From the NCBI GenBank assembly GCA_025024175.1, contig QCXZ01000064.1, positions 5,766,001 through 5,830,000 of the forward strand: DNA of 64,000 bases, read 5' to 3'. Below, in pieces: positions 37,244 through 49,055 of the stretch. Positions within the stretch are counted from its first letter, which is position 1; each line of letters starts with the position of its first letter. The notes below the pieces were generated by a model, which was given only the letters and a program-made list of their open reading frames with translations, ran no database searches and was not told where the DNA came from. Source of the DNA: Rhyzopertha dominica. Taxonomy: Eukaryota > Arthropoda > Insecta > Coleoptera > Bostrichidae. The translations under genes were made by a program, and so were the position numbers.

Positions 37244-38777
37244 AAGCCATATTCGTTATCGCTAAGTAAGAACAAAAACTCCAGGTGTCTCCATTTTCCT
37301 CGTGACTGGTGATAATTTTCATTCACTTTGTTATTTGCAATCGCAATACCTCAGGTAACTAAATATGATCGCATCGAAATTGTGAGGATGATTGGTTATG
37401 AAGATAGAAGGCGAAGTTATTCGGAAGTAGTTGCACTCTACAATGCAATTCACAAAGATCGTGAACCAATTGCCAAATCAACAATTGTTAAAACATTGCA
37501 ACGTTTTGACGACGACGACGACCGGCGGTGTTAAAAATCGTCAAAAACCAGGACGTCCAAAGTTTGTTACGAGTGAGGAAAGTAGCTTGAATGTCCTTTT
37601 AGATGTGCAAGAGAATTCCAAGTGTTCCGTACAACAGCTTGCTCTCACTCATCATGTTAGCAGAAGATCTGTTCAGAAAATTTGAATAAAAGAGAAGTTT
37701 CATCCATACAAAATTCACTTATTACAAGATTTGATAGGATAGCGGAACTGCTATGAATATGATACATGAAGGTAGAAACATTTTAAATTGGATTATGTTT
37801 TCTGATGAAACGACTATTTATCTCAATGGTAATGTGAATGTGTCGGACACAAATGCACATTGAATGGAACAAGTCCACACACAACACCCTCAAAAAGTGA
37901 ATGTCTGGTGTGGTATTATCGGTGAGCACATTATTGGGCCTTTTTTCATCAATCGAAATTTGAATGCAGTCAAGTATTTACAGATCTTGCATGAACATAC
38001 TATACCAGAACTTATTCGCCTGTTCCCTAATCGTGAAAATGCTGCGCGTCCTTCTGAACAGATATGGTTTCAACCAGATGGTGCACCGCCCCATTTTGCA
38101 GTCAAAGTTCGTGGATATTTGAATGCGATATTTCCAGACAGATGGATTAGTAGGCACGGAGCGATAGAATGCCCAGCACGTTCCCCTGATCTGACGCTGA
38201 TTGATTTTTTCCTGTGGGGGTATCTGAAAAATCGTATTTATGCTGATCGGCCACATAATGCAGAAGATTTGAAAGGACGAATCAGGGCTACAAAGAAAAT
38301 GAGAAAACTTACTCAAGGCTGCATTATTGTCAGGAAGTAAGTGGAGAACATTTTGAGCATCTTCTGTAATGTAAATCTGAAAAAATACTGCATTTTTCAC
38401 AGAATCATGTCTTTCTTTTTCACTTTTAGGATACCCGATTTGCAATAAATTGATCAAATCAAACCAAAATTATCACCAGTCAAGGAAAAATGGTAATACC
38501 TGGTTTTTTGTCCATTTTCTCAATTCAGAAGCAATAAATTGTACAAGTGTGATACATTTTGAAATCAGGAAAAAATATCCTGTTCGATGATGTGCCTTTT
38601 GACCCTCTTCCCATTAAAAAAAAATGCAACTTGCGCCCATATCTCGGAAAAGAAAGTTGACACGGAGTTGAAAAAAATTTAAGAAAATGCATTTTAGTTA
38701 CCCATAGGCCCATGAACAATTTCAGAAAAATCAGCTGAACAGAACTTGAAATATCCTGCTTATTCCATACTTTGAAA
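37244..38777 (+). mobile_element. DD41D mariner, copy 1 (both termini damaged)
   Basis: The HTH region is recognisable (EIVRMIGYEDRRRSYSEVV, KTLQRF, then NRQKPGRPK after a frameshift). The catalytic domain is in frame at 37864-38340: NVWCGIIGEHIIGPFF, WFQPDGAPPHFAV and ARSPDLTLIDFFLWGYLK. Between the Asp of QPDGA and that of IDFF lie 41 residues, hence DD41D, a spacing reported for rosa-type mariners. The first Asp is in FSDETTIYLNG. Frameshifts and stops inactivate it. The left long terminal arm is missing and the right arm stops at 38777, short of the CAGGGTCGC terminus. Confidence 0.8.
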
Positions 38778-39032
38778 ATTCCGAGAAACCATAGATATTT
38801 CCCAACATCCGAATAATCTAAATCGCGAAGATGGTTATCGTCTCTCCACTATTGAGTACCCAATCAAGCCACGCCCATCCCCATTTTCACAATCTCCCAC
38901 CTCTGCCATCTAAGCATCCCCACGTTGCCAGGTAACGTTAACTAGCGTTTTCATTCTCTTTCCTCCTTAGGATTTGGTTAACCTCAGACTTGTTTCTCGC
39001 GTTGGGTTTGTACTATATACTATATACTACTT

Positions 39033-39070
39033 ATTCCTGTCCTGAAGTGCGTGCGAAACGTCAACTTTAT
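39033..39070 (+). ncRNA. hammerhead-like motif (degenerate)
   Basis: CCTGAAGTGCGTGCGAAACGTC (39041-39062) has a CTGAAG half-core, GAAAC and a GTC site in the right order. Stem II would be only GC/GC. Probably a decayed end of a Penelope-like element; activity is unlikely. Confidence 0.25.
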
Positions 39071-39469
39071 TCCAAAATCAGACGCGGTCTAACACAAAAA
39101 TACTAAGATTTCGATTTCTGAAGGCTGTACACTGGAGCAATTCAAAAGCCAGCTTGGATGAATTTTTTTGTCAGTCTTGACAAGTTTCCAACGTTTTCTT
39201 TCCAAAATCAAAACGACATAAACTCCATATTCCTCTTGCAGCTCTCTCTACTCCACGAAATTGATTCATAACAACCTTACGAACTCTAATCAAGCCTTAT
39301 TTACAACTTCCTTTCGATGCACATACATAAATCACACCGCTACGTATCATCAATCCAACATTGATCCCATCAAAGCCGACGACAGAGAAATATCGACAGG
39401 TCAAGAATCAAATGCGCATCAATCTAAGTTGGCGTCCCCATCAAAATTGAATCATGACCGTCTTCGATC

Positions 39470-39700
39470 GCGGTAAGTTTCCGACCTCCTTTTTTCTACC
39501 ACGTCAGCGGCCGCCCTCGATGAATATTAAAGCGTAATCTTGATGGTGCACTTAATACAGAGAGCGGAATTATGCCTCGGAACTTATACACAAAGGCGCT
39601 GATCCCGCATATAAATTCAGTTCACGCAGCTGGGGCGTCGGTTCGCCAATATTCTCGCGTCCCTTGCTCAGGGAGGTTTAGCTGTAGGGAATGACTACTG
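39470..39700. promoter_or_regulatory. GC-richer island, candidate enhancer
   Basis: The block around GCGGCCGCCCTCGATGAATA is followed by AAAGCGTAATCTTGATGG. Composition differs from the surrounding intron and no repeat motif is present. A candidate by contrast only. Confidence 0.25.
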
Positions 39701-39839
39701 GGAGGCAACATTTCCAGGTTACTGGCAATCTTTTTATGTATTTACCAGCACAGGATAACGGAGTCTTGTGGCATCTATATTCACACACGCTCGCTTTTTG
39801 CCAGTGTCTTTCAAAGCAATGAGTACGGCTGTGATTCTA

Positions 39840-40192
39840 CAGGGTTTCTATAAATGATTTATGCAAGGAGGGCGGCGTTGATTTCTGAATTCATTGTGCC
39901 GCCTTTTTGTAACTGCTGCCAAGCTACGATATGCACGGCGATAGTAGCGAAGGTTGCAGATCAATGTCACACCACAGCTCCGAAATGTGATTTCTGCAAC
40001 CTTAAAGTTAATTATCCCACAAAATATGTTGAAAATACACACTCACAGGCGTTTTCTCATATTAAACTATATAGAATAATTCAAAAATCGACAAATGATA
40101 AGTATACATCACTTTCCTGAGAGGCAACAAATTGGTTTAATCGCTAATTTCCATAAGCCCCTTGGATGCATGAATCTTTTATAGAAACCCTG
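39840..40192 (+). mobile_element. MITE, complete copy (353 bp)
   Basis: The termini are inverted: CAGGGTTTCTATAAATGATT at the left, and TGAATCTTTTATAGAAACCC followed by TG at the right. TA duplications lie at 39838-39839 and 40193-40194. The interior contains the block GTGCCGCCTTTTTGTAACTG. The 88-codon plus-strand frame over it is accidental. Confidence 0.75.
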
Positions 40193-40194
40193 TA

Positions 40195-40520
40195 TAAGTG
40201 ATTTAGGCAACGCGGGCGGCGTTGATTTCTGAATTCCTTGTGCCGCCTTTTTGTAACTGCTGCCAAGCTACAATGTGCACGGCGACAGCAAGCGGCGGTA
40301 GTACTGAATGTTGCAGATCAATTACACTCCACAGCTCTGAAATGAGACCTTTTTGCAACCTTAAAGTTAATTACCTGTACACCACACAACACTAAATAAT
40401 ATGTTGAAAATACACACTTCCAGGCGTTTTCTCATATTAAAATATATAAGTAATTAAAAAATGACAGATGGCAAGTATGCGTCACTTTCATGAGAGGCGG
40501 CAAAGGAATCGCCTGAGGAT
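40195..40520 (+). mobile_element. MITE, second copy of the same family, abutting the first
   Basis: It repeats the interior of the preceding element in the same direction (GGCGGCGTTGATTTCTGAAT, TTGCAACCTTAAAGTTAATT, CAGGCGTTTTCTCATATTAA) but lacks the first dozen terminal bases, so the two copies form a head-to-tail pair. The right end is incomplete. Confidence 0.7.
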
Positions 40521-40589
40521 TGTTTTGTCTTAAACAAGGTATAGATAGATTGACTGTAATATTGTAATAGTAATAAGTTAGATTTAAAC

Positions 40590-41060
40590 GTAAGTGTACA
40601 AAATGACTTTAACCAGGAAAAATTCGTCTATAGATTTTTATTACAATATAAATGGTGTACCATTAATGGCGTGTACTGAATTTACAGATCTTGGAGTAAA
40701 TATAGATCGATGTTAATCAATTATACCTCATATTAAAAATATCACTAATAGTGCATTAAGAATATTAGTCTTTGCCATAAGAAACTCACACAGCAGTTAG
40801 AATTCAACCCTTAAATCTTTCTGGTGTTTACAGTTTTACTTGCATTGACTGTACTGCAAGCAATTTATGTGGGACAAACTGATATATTTTTGATGGTTAA
40901 AACTAAGGAACACCTCAAACAATTTCAAAAATATGATAACGCTGAATAAGTTACGACAACTTCCTCCTTGGCCAACCATCTATTATTTAATTATAACTCT
41001 ACTAGTTTGGACAATGTAAAAATTTTACAGTTTTGCAAGAAATCACCAAAATTAAACTTT
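40590..41060 (+). mobile_element. LINE 3' fragment followed by a GIY-YIG fragment
   Basis: First part: FYYNINGVPLMACTEFTDLG followed by VNIDR, typical of the region after the reverse transcriptase palm in jockey-type LINEs. Second part, from about 40820: SGVYSFTCIDCTA, then after a one-base shift IYVGQTD and KTKEHLKQF. This is a GIY-YIG endonuclease start as in Penelope-like elements. Stops and frameshifts throughout. Two unrelated fragments may simply abut. Confidence 0.45.
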
Positions 41061-43997
41061 TTAGAGATTTTAAGAGGTTTGTAAAATTTTAAATGACCAG
41101 TGATATAGTTTTAAATGAAATTCAAAATTAACTCGCCATCTCAGATATTTTCTACAATATTAAGGGCTTATTATCTAATAATTTGAATAGATAACTGGAG
41201 ATAAGTCAGAGATCGTTAATCGTGACTCGTTTGTTCGACATGATGTTTTGAACAACTGCCAAATACGCACTCAACCGCAAACTATTCAAAACGAACAAGA
41301 ATATCATATTTTATTAACGACGGTAATTAAATATACAAGAATATCGCTTTGCATGTTTTATTCATTGCAGGTAGGTCGCACCTTTCTAAAGACAAGCTGG
41401 TGTAATATAATATAAATCTGTTTTGGTATTCAATTAAAGATGGGCGTTTTTGTAGCAAAACAATGCCATACCAGAAATTAAACAAAATAACATGAAGCTA
41501 AAGCTCAAATACTGTCGTCTTCTTACTCATATTGTTATTATCCACACTTACATCTAGTGTCACGAGATAATCGTATTTCCAAATGGAACTTTGGCGTCTT
41601 AGAACCAAAACCTGTATCCATCTATCTTTTTCAACAAGATCTTCAAAATAATACTAAAGAGACAGTTTATGTACCGTCCTCCAGGTACAGTTTTCGATGT
41701 TACTTTTACAAGAACGTTCATCTCATAAAGTAATAACTTTGTCGAGCAACAATATGACCCGTTTGGCCCATCTCTATATGTTCGTTGTTATGGTAATTAC
41801 TTGTAGCACGCTAGTTCGCCGACAAGTCTTGATTTAATCGGACGGGAATTGTCTATAAATGGTTCGTAATTGTTACAAGCAGACAATACGATATAATTTA
41901 ACTTTAATGTACATGTTCTGTGACGCAAAGCTCTAATTCATTTCGTTGTTAATTGGAAGGGATATTTCCATTATGAACAGGATGCTATTAGGATTTCAAT
42001 GGCTATCGGTTATGACATAAGCTATTACGGCATACACGACTTTATTCTTAAAAAATGAGTACTCACAGTGGCGGCTAGTGTCGGTAAACTGGAGGGCTTG
42101 ACCAAAATTCAGTGTAGTAGTGTGCCCTAACGATTTTGATATAAAAGTTAAAAATACACACAAATTAAAATGTTTTAAGATAAAACTGCTTACCTAAAAT
42201 GACTTATGTTTGTCTATCTTTAGTTTCATCCAAATGTCAATAACTCGTTGATTGAAGTTTGGCATTTCTGTGGTCAACATTACCAGTGCGCAAAAATGTT
42301 CCTGGTTCATGGTCTAAGTGTCGAAAAACACCTTTCAGATTCTACTGTTGTCATGGTAAGCGTACACAAAACTTTTAATATTTTGCCAATTTCCGAAAAC
42401 GTATCACACAGATTATTATTTATAAACAATTGTAGCATAGCAATTGATTCCTCGCGGTCGTATTGAAGTAACCAGATATGCCGTCTTCAATTTTCTGTAT
42501 TTTATTCATATTGCCTCTCAAAATGTTTATAAATTTCGTATCGGTTTTGGGAATGGGGCATATTTGCGACTTTCGAGGGGGTAGGTTCTTAAGTGGACGA
42601 GAAACAGATGCGCTTCAGTTTCAGTGTGTTCCTTCAGCTGTTCACAGGTTAGTACTGTTTCAATTTTTAATTTTTATTGCTTGTGTTCCTTTTTTTAATC
42701 ACATTATGTAATTAGTTTTAAACAAATACCATTGTCATCCAATCAACGCAGTTGTTCAACTCGAATTATTCTGTTAATTAATGAAGTAGGATAAATGCTG
42801 CATTTGGAGTGAACGGTAACATTGCAAGCTATGCTGCTGTTGTAGTCTTTTTTTAAACTATTTATGTCATTTTCTTAACCGTGTTCTCGCATTCTTTGAT
42901 TAGCTGTATCCATGCAGCAATAGTTATACGTGATGCTTGAAAGTTTAATGTTATAGCCTTGATGCATGAACTAATATTTTCTCCCGTGCTGGGCAAACAT
43001 CTAGTAAAAGGAAAACCAAGATTTTTGCACCAAATCATTCAACTATATAGCTGAGTTGGTCTCCCGCATGGGACCTCAGTACCTGCTGACCATAGTCGGC
43101 TATGCTAACAAAAATCTCTTCAGTTTTGAATCTTGAGAGTGAAAGTGATATCGAACACAGATCTAGAATTGGCAGTTCATTTATTGTTTTAAATAACAAT
43201 TTTCAGCAGCATTGCTACAATTTGTTGACCCTCCAAATTTGATCTTGTTTGGTAATAAATTATTTATTTTGAGAATGTTTCGTATTATTTATGATTACAT
43301 CAAATCTCCCTATTTACGTGAGTAACCAGTGCATCGAAGGTACGTTTAATTAAAATAACACAACGTAGGTAAGTACTAAAAGATCACAATTCAATCTAAA
43401 TCTCTACGAACTTGGGTATGTTATATTACAGTATATTACTTCTAATTCTGTCCTTTGTTTGACATGATTGGTAAATGGGTAACTGCTTTTAAACTAAAAC
43501 TGAAGCTTTCTTGAATTTCCAACAGAACTGTCACAAACTTCTATATCCGTTGGTCGGCTTGGATCTTCTCTATTTCTACTTCACTTGGGAGCTGATGGAC
43601 CAGGCACTTCATAACAGTTGCCAATTAAATTGCCTCTAATTTTTTATACAGCATTTTGGAAATCAGTCATGAATTTTTAAAACACTTGCCACATCAATAC
43701 TTCTGTTCTGTAGGTGTTTAAAAAGTATTTCACAGTGAGGCTACAGTACATGAAACTAATTCAGCCAGAATAGAAATTAGAAAATCTTCACGTTTTAAAT
43801 AATTTTGCAATCCAATCGCTCGATTTATACACTGTGGAGCCTCATCCAGAATTTTAAGTTTTTCTTCGTTAAATGCAAACATAAATTAATGTAACTAACA
43901 AGAGGGATAAAAGAAACTAAAATAATAAGAAGTAGACTATTTAGAGTCATTTATTAACAGTTTCCGTATTTTAATAAAATATTTTTTTTTAATTCGA
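41061..43997. other. intron sequence, no supported gene
   Basis: AT-rich. CAGTGGCGGCTAGTGTCGG near 42067 resembles a hAT terminus, but no opposite end was found. The frames at 42248-42711 resemble nothing I know. Confidence 0.4.
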
Positions 43998-44218
43998 CTG
44001 GTGCACAACTTTAGCCCCATCTAAATTTCAAACAGTAGTCCTAGTTAGCTAAAAAAGATTCTAGGATTCATGCTACCAACCAAATTATATAAAATTATTG
44101 GTTTCAAATTGGCCCAAACCTCTTCTAATTAAATGTTGAATTCATTTATGGTTGCTTGTAATTGTTATTTAAAAAAGGCATTAAATTTGTCCCAAGAACT
44201 TGAATGTATCTCTCGACT

Positions 44219-45824
44219 ACGAGGGTGAATGCTTTCAGCGTCCATAATATAAGATAATATTTTCTCAGAAAGATCGCTGTCTCTTGAAAGCACTGACGAA
44301 AAGTTATTGGTTTGTCGTTTCGATTACACCTGTAATCTTTGTCAAAGACGAAGAACCTCAAAATTTGCCTGACACAAGTTCAAACAAAATTTTGAAAGTA
44401 AATAAACAAATCTCCAAAGAAGCGAGACGTCAGAAACAACGTGCCAACTTGATAAAAAGAACCTGACGATGAAAACGTAACTACAAACCTACTAGAAACA
44501 CACGAACTACTTGATAAAAGATAACTACAAAATAGCCTTCCAAATGTCATGAACAAAAATCAGGTTGTGCAATGGGTTCACCTGTAGTAGCCAATGTGTT
44601 TATGGAAAATTTTGAACAGGTAGCGAAAAACAGTTTTCCGTTTAAGCCAAAATGTTGGTATAGGTACGTAGATGACACTTTTCTTATTTGGCCCCACGGT
44701 ATAGAAGAGTTGGGTAGGTTTCTAAATCATTTGAACANTCAAAATTCTGACATATAATTTACTATTGAATTTGAAAGCAATGGTAATTTACCTTTCTTGG
44801 ATGTCCAANTTTACANANTAAACACTGGGCAGTTAGGACACAAGGTTTGCAGAAACCCAACACACACAGACAGATATTTACATGCCACATCTCACCACCC
44901 TCCCTCTCAAAAGAATAGTCTTATAAGGAAGTTATTTGTTAATGCACAAAGGGTGTCAGACGAAAGTTCTTTACAAAAAGAAATATATCATCTTAAATCA
45001 GCGCTAGTTAGAAATGGTTATAGCAATAAGAATATTTGGTCAGTTTTCAATAAAGTGCTCACCCAAATGAAGTAAATTCTCAGCCAGGGCAAAGTAAATT
45101 GAAGTTGAGTTTGCCTTATGTACAAAGCCTTTCGGAAAAATTAAAGAGGATGCTTAGAAAACACGATATTTTAGTTGTTAATAGTACACATAATATCTAA
45201 TTCAGATTAGTTCTTCTAAAGATAAAGTATATTTAGAGAGTGACGGTGTTTACAAAATTACTTGTTCTTGCGGCAAGTGTTACATAAGTCAAACTAAAAC
45301 AAAAGTAGGTACACGTTTGAAAGAACACATACGTGCTACTAGGCTGCAACAGATAAATAAATATTCCGTAGCTGCACTCATATTTGACTAAACACATGAT
45401 TTACTTTGATAAAACAAAAATTTTACATAGAGAAAAATATTATCACACACGTCTAATAAAAGAAGCTATAAAAATTTGTATGAATACTAATAATTTTAAT
45501 AGGGATTGTGGAAATGATGAGATAGGTGACATTTGGAAGGCTATTTTGTAGTTATCTTTTACCAAGTAGTTCGTGTATATCTAGTAGGTAGGTAGTTCCT
45601 TTTTCGTCGTAAGGTTTATATTTTATCAGGTTGGCACGTTGTTTCTATGACGTCTCGCATCCTTGGTGATTTATTTACTTTCAAAATTTTGTTTGAACTT
45701 GTGTCAGGCAAATTTTGAGGTTCTTCGTCTTTGGCAAAGATTACAGGTGTAATCGAAACGTCAGACTAATAACTTTTTGTTAGTGTTTTCAAGAGACAGC
45801 GATCTTTCCGAGAAAATATTATCT
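44219..45824 (+). mobile_element. Penelope-like element family A, copy 2, with inverted terminal arms
   Basis: The element has a 12-bp duplication TATCTCTCGACT on both sides (44207-44218, 45825-45836), lying in the Tc3-like transposase. Arms of about 300 bp at 44219-44550 and 45526-45824 are inverted copies of each other, a known arrangement of Penelope terminal repeats. The plus-strand core has GCAMGSPVVANVFMENFEQV and WYRYVDDTFLIWPHG (the YVDD catalytic box), then RNPTHTDRYLHATSHHPPSQ, then the GIY-YIG start GVYKITCSCGKCYISQT near 45247. The reverse transcriptase N-terminus is missing, and stops and N are present. Confidence 0.85.
45727..45766 (+). ncRNA. hammerhead-like motif in Penelope-like terminal arm
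   Basis: GTCT, a degenerate core TTGGCAAA, stem II GATTAC/GTAATC with loop AGGT, then GAAACGTC and AGAC closing stem I. The same motif is inverted in the left arm (about 44303-44342) and recurs in the copy at 26764-26803, where the core reads TTGACAAA. CTGANGA is not intact, so this is a decayed hammerhead rather than an active one. Confidence 0.4.
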
Positions 45825-47179
45825 TATCTCTCGACTGTCCATTCGCGTTGATGGGTGAGCCAATATTAAAACGTCTACTTTTGTAAAGGCACCGTATACT
45901 ATTAACGTACCACCTCCAAAGTTTCGTTTTGAAAGATACTCTGATTCTCTCCTCAAATCTCGCCAGTAACAATTAAAACCATCTGGACTATCAACATTAT
46001 TTTTTTTCACCAGAAAAGATAATCTGAAATTTAAAAAAAAAACATGGTTTAATTCGAGGTTTAATTGTAAACTTTTGATTAATATTTTTCCCATTTCGAT
46101 TCTTATTCTCACGAGCAAATTTCAAAAGGACTGTTTTATGCTGAGGAGAAAGTCTTTTCTTAGTCTTCAGCGCACAATGTGTTCAATTTTCTTCAGATTC
46201 CTCCTTATTATAGTCCATTTTGAAACATCAAGCCCGCACTCTTGGGCAATTTTTTTCGACTTTTTAAAGTACTACTCGCTGTAGCAATAATATTTCTTGC
46301 AGCTCAGGGAAAAATTTTTTTCCTAGGGCCATATTTCTTGTTTGTGCCATACTGTTCAGGGTTTCGCAAATAATTGGCGACAACTCTACGAGACCGGTTA
46401 ATTTTACGGCGACTAAAGCCTTCATCTCAAAAGCCAAGATGTTACTTTTTTCCATATCACTCAGATACCTTCCACGAGGCATTTTTAACACAATTGTTAA
46501 TACACATAGACATTTAATAATAACATAATATAAACTTGTTTTTGACGTTCGATAACAGCCACTTAAAAGTTTTTTTACGTGGCTCTACAGTTATGCACCA
46601 CGCAAAATTTAGAAATCATTTCATTAAATTATGGAAATTATTAATAAATTACTTTAAATGGTCCAGTTCCTAGTATTTTTATTTCTTTTATCCTTCTTGT
46701 AAGTTATATTATATTACGTTTGTATTGGCCAAGAAATACTGATGATTCAAGGTGGGGCTATAGTTATGCTCCCCAGTTTATATTTATTTAATGGATATCA
46801 AAATAATTATTGTTACTTTTAAAGACTTTTTCGGGTCGTATGAAAAATTATATGTATTACACTGGAGGAAGGTCTTTTCCTCCCTTGATGTAATACAAAT
46901 AACTATAAAACCAGCAGGTTTTGTTTTATACACTCCCCGCCTTGAACATAAAATAAAACTATGGAATATCTGATCTGCCTCATGTCGCAGAATGAACCTT
47001 TCTTTATGACCAGCTGTTTACTTACAAATATATTGGGACATTTGCTCAACCTGAACTTGAAGACTTTGGCAGTGGGTCGTAAACACAAATTAATGTCGCT
47101 ACTATACTGCATCTGCTATTTGATTACTACTTCCCTTCCACCCAATCACATAACGAAATAATTGCGTGAGCAGCCAACG

Positions 47180-47540
47180 AAATTATTTCGTACATTGACA
47201 CATAACACCCGGCAAATTAATATAAAAAAACGCGGCGACTTCGCAGCCGAGGCTCACGTTGTTGTTTTACCGTGCATCTCATCAATCAATCAGCTGCTGC
47301 CGCTTCCTGTCACGCTTTCTGGCTCCCGTTTTGTTTGCTGAGGCTAAATAATGAAATTTCGCTCGGACGTTTAATGACTTCCGGGACGCGGCCGTTCATA
47401 ATTTAGCCCATTATTCGGGAAGAATTGGGCCGTTAATTCCGGACCATCGGAACGCAAAGGCCGGCGGAGAAAATGTTGCGGAAGGAGCGATTGTGTTAAC
47501 GTCGGCGCCGGCGTCGTCTTTTGTTTTCAGACTCGAGAAG
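47180..47540. promoter_or_regulatory. GC-rich island, candidate enhancer
   Basis: This is the clearest compositional island of the giant intron. It has CAGCTG (47291-47296), ACTTCCGGG (an ETS-type site, near 47377), many TAAT/ATTA cores (for example TTCATAATTTAGCCCATTAT around 47395) and GC-rich words. No ORF with splice context and no transposon motif. It looks like conserved developmental non-coding sequence, but conservation cannot be tested here. Confidence 0.35.
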
Positions 47541-48390
47541 TCAATAATTGTAGAATGAATTTTGTATAGCGAAGAAATCGTAAGCGAGCAGAAGGAGAGT
47601 ACATAGAAACAAAGAAATGTTACATTACAACTTAATATGAAAATTGTACACTTTGATTCACTTAGAGCAATGACTGTTTTAAAATTTAATTAATAGCGGA
47701 GCTGGCAGGGGTTGATAATGCTGACAGGCAACATTATTAAAATAAGAAGTAATTTTGTAATTTGGTTTGGGCGCTGGTCGGAGACAGACGTGTATTCGAA
47801 CCGCTCTCTGAGTTTTACCACAACTGTTTGTGATTAATGAACTAAACCCTATAACCAGTTAGTTTTGCACGATTATATGATGAGGACAACACGACAACAG
47901 GAACTAAAATAAGATAAGATAGTAGAAAAATAGTTGACTAACATACTAACATAGTAATTTAATTTTGCGTAGTTGCATATGCATAACTAGCGATTTCCTT
48001 TGTATTATTAGGACGTCTAAAAATGGGTCAAAAACAGCTAACCTGACCTGTTCCACGCGCGATAATCTGATATTATCCTAAATTATAATAAACCCTAAGC
48101 ATTCACGAAATCAAAATATATAAACGCTCATACAGTAGTCTTAACAACTAGAGCGATCAACTAACTAACAAATAACAAATGCAGGCCTCGTCTTTTTATA
48201 CGTCCTTTCAGTAAAAAGAACACAAAAGAAAAAAAGGATGCTCTACAGCTACAAGAACTCAACGAAACCGAAAAAGGAGAAAACAAAAGAGATTTAAAGG
48301 AAAAGAGGAACCGCTTAGGACGATATTATACGCTTATAGCCCAAGATGAGCGTTAAACAATCATACTGAATTTTAGAATTTTCGTTAATA

Positions 48391-49055
48391 AGGTGTTCTA
48401 GTGTTACATCCTTGTGTTTGTGTTGCGGTTGTTATTGTTATCGTCGTTACAATGAAGTAGTTCAGTGTATCTAGCCAAGTGTATAGAATAGATTATACAA
48501 TTGTGGGACACACTGGCTCAAGAAATAGATACATATATGGGAGAACGTTGCCAAACAATAACACAAAACGGGCAAGAAAAATAAGAAAATCTGTAAATTC
48601 GTAAACAGTTTGGAAGAAACTGTTCACGGTCTACGGCCAAAATACAACTCAAAAGAATCCCAGCAGTCATAAACGACTTGGAACAAAAAGGCTTCAGAAG
48701 AAATCTTAGCGGCAACACAAGAAAGAAGGAGTAAAAGTAACCACTATGATAGTGCGATAATCTTGTCTAGAGACAATAAACCCACGGTCGTAAAGCATCT
48801 GTAATATATAAAAAAATGCACGCAGACAAGAATAATCCCGTAGAACATCACCCGACGTCACGTCGTCATCATGAAAGAGCTACAGAAAGCGAAAAACTCT
48901 ATAAAATTCTAAGAGTTTAATTCACAATGTACTCCAGTGTTATGTACTTATGTTTATGTTACTATTATATATGTTATTATTGTTGCGGTCGCTATACTGA
49001 AGTAATTCCTTGTATCTAGTGAAGTGTATACAAGAAATTACACAATAGTGGTGCA
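48391..49055. repeat. pair of diverged direct repeats (~120 bp each)
   Basis: The segments 48391-48510 and 48926-49055 share the order CCAGTGTTA-like, TGTTGCGGTYG, AYTGAAGTARTTC, GTGTATCTAG, AAGTGTATA and TACACAATWGTGG. They are about 535 bp apart. They may be remains of one retroelement's repeats or of a local duplication. The sequence between has no intact frame. Confidence 0.45.

Larger units (their letters stand above)
43998..46776 (-). mobile_element. Tc3-like element, dead, interrupted by a Penelope-like insertion
   Basis: Inverted termini: left CTGGTGCACAACTTTAGCCC, right (inverted) CTGGGGAGCATAACTATAGC. A second related motif lies inside near 46585, like the internal binding sites of Tc3. 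On the minus strand the transposase starts MPRGRYLSDMEKSNILAFEM (46482). It continues as pieces: DVSKWTIIRRNLKK, SPDGFNCYWRDLRRESEYLS, GGGTLIVYGAF. After the nested insert it resumes as ERYIQVLGTNLMPFLNNN (44150-44210). Frameshifts abound. Same direction as sbb. Confidence 0.7.

Noticed and set aside
42060..42090. CAGTGGCGG terminus suggesting a hAT element
   Set aside because: No matching opposite end, duplication or transposase could be found nearby.
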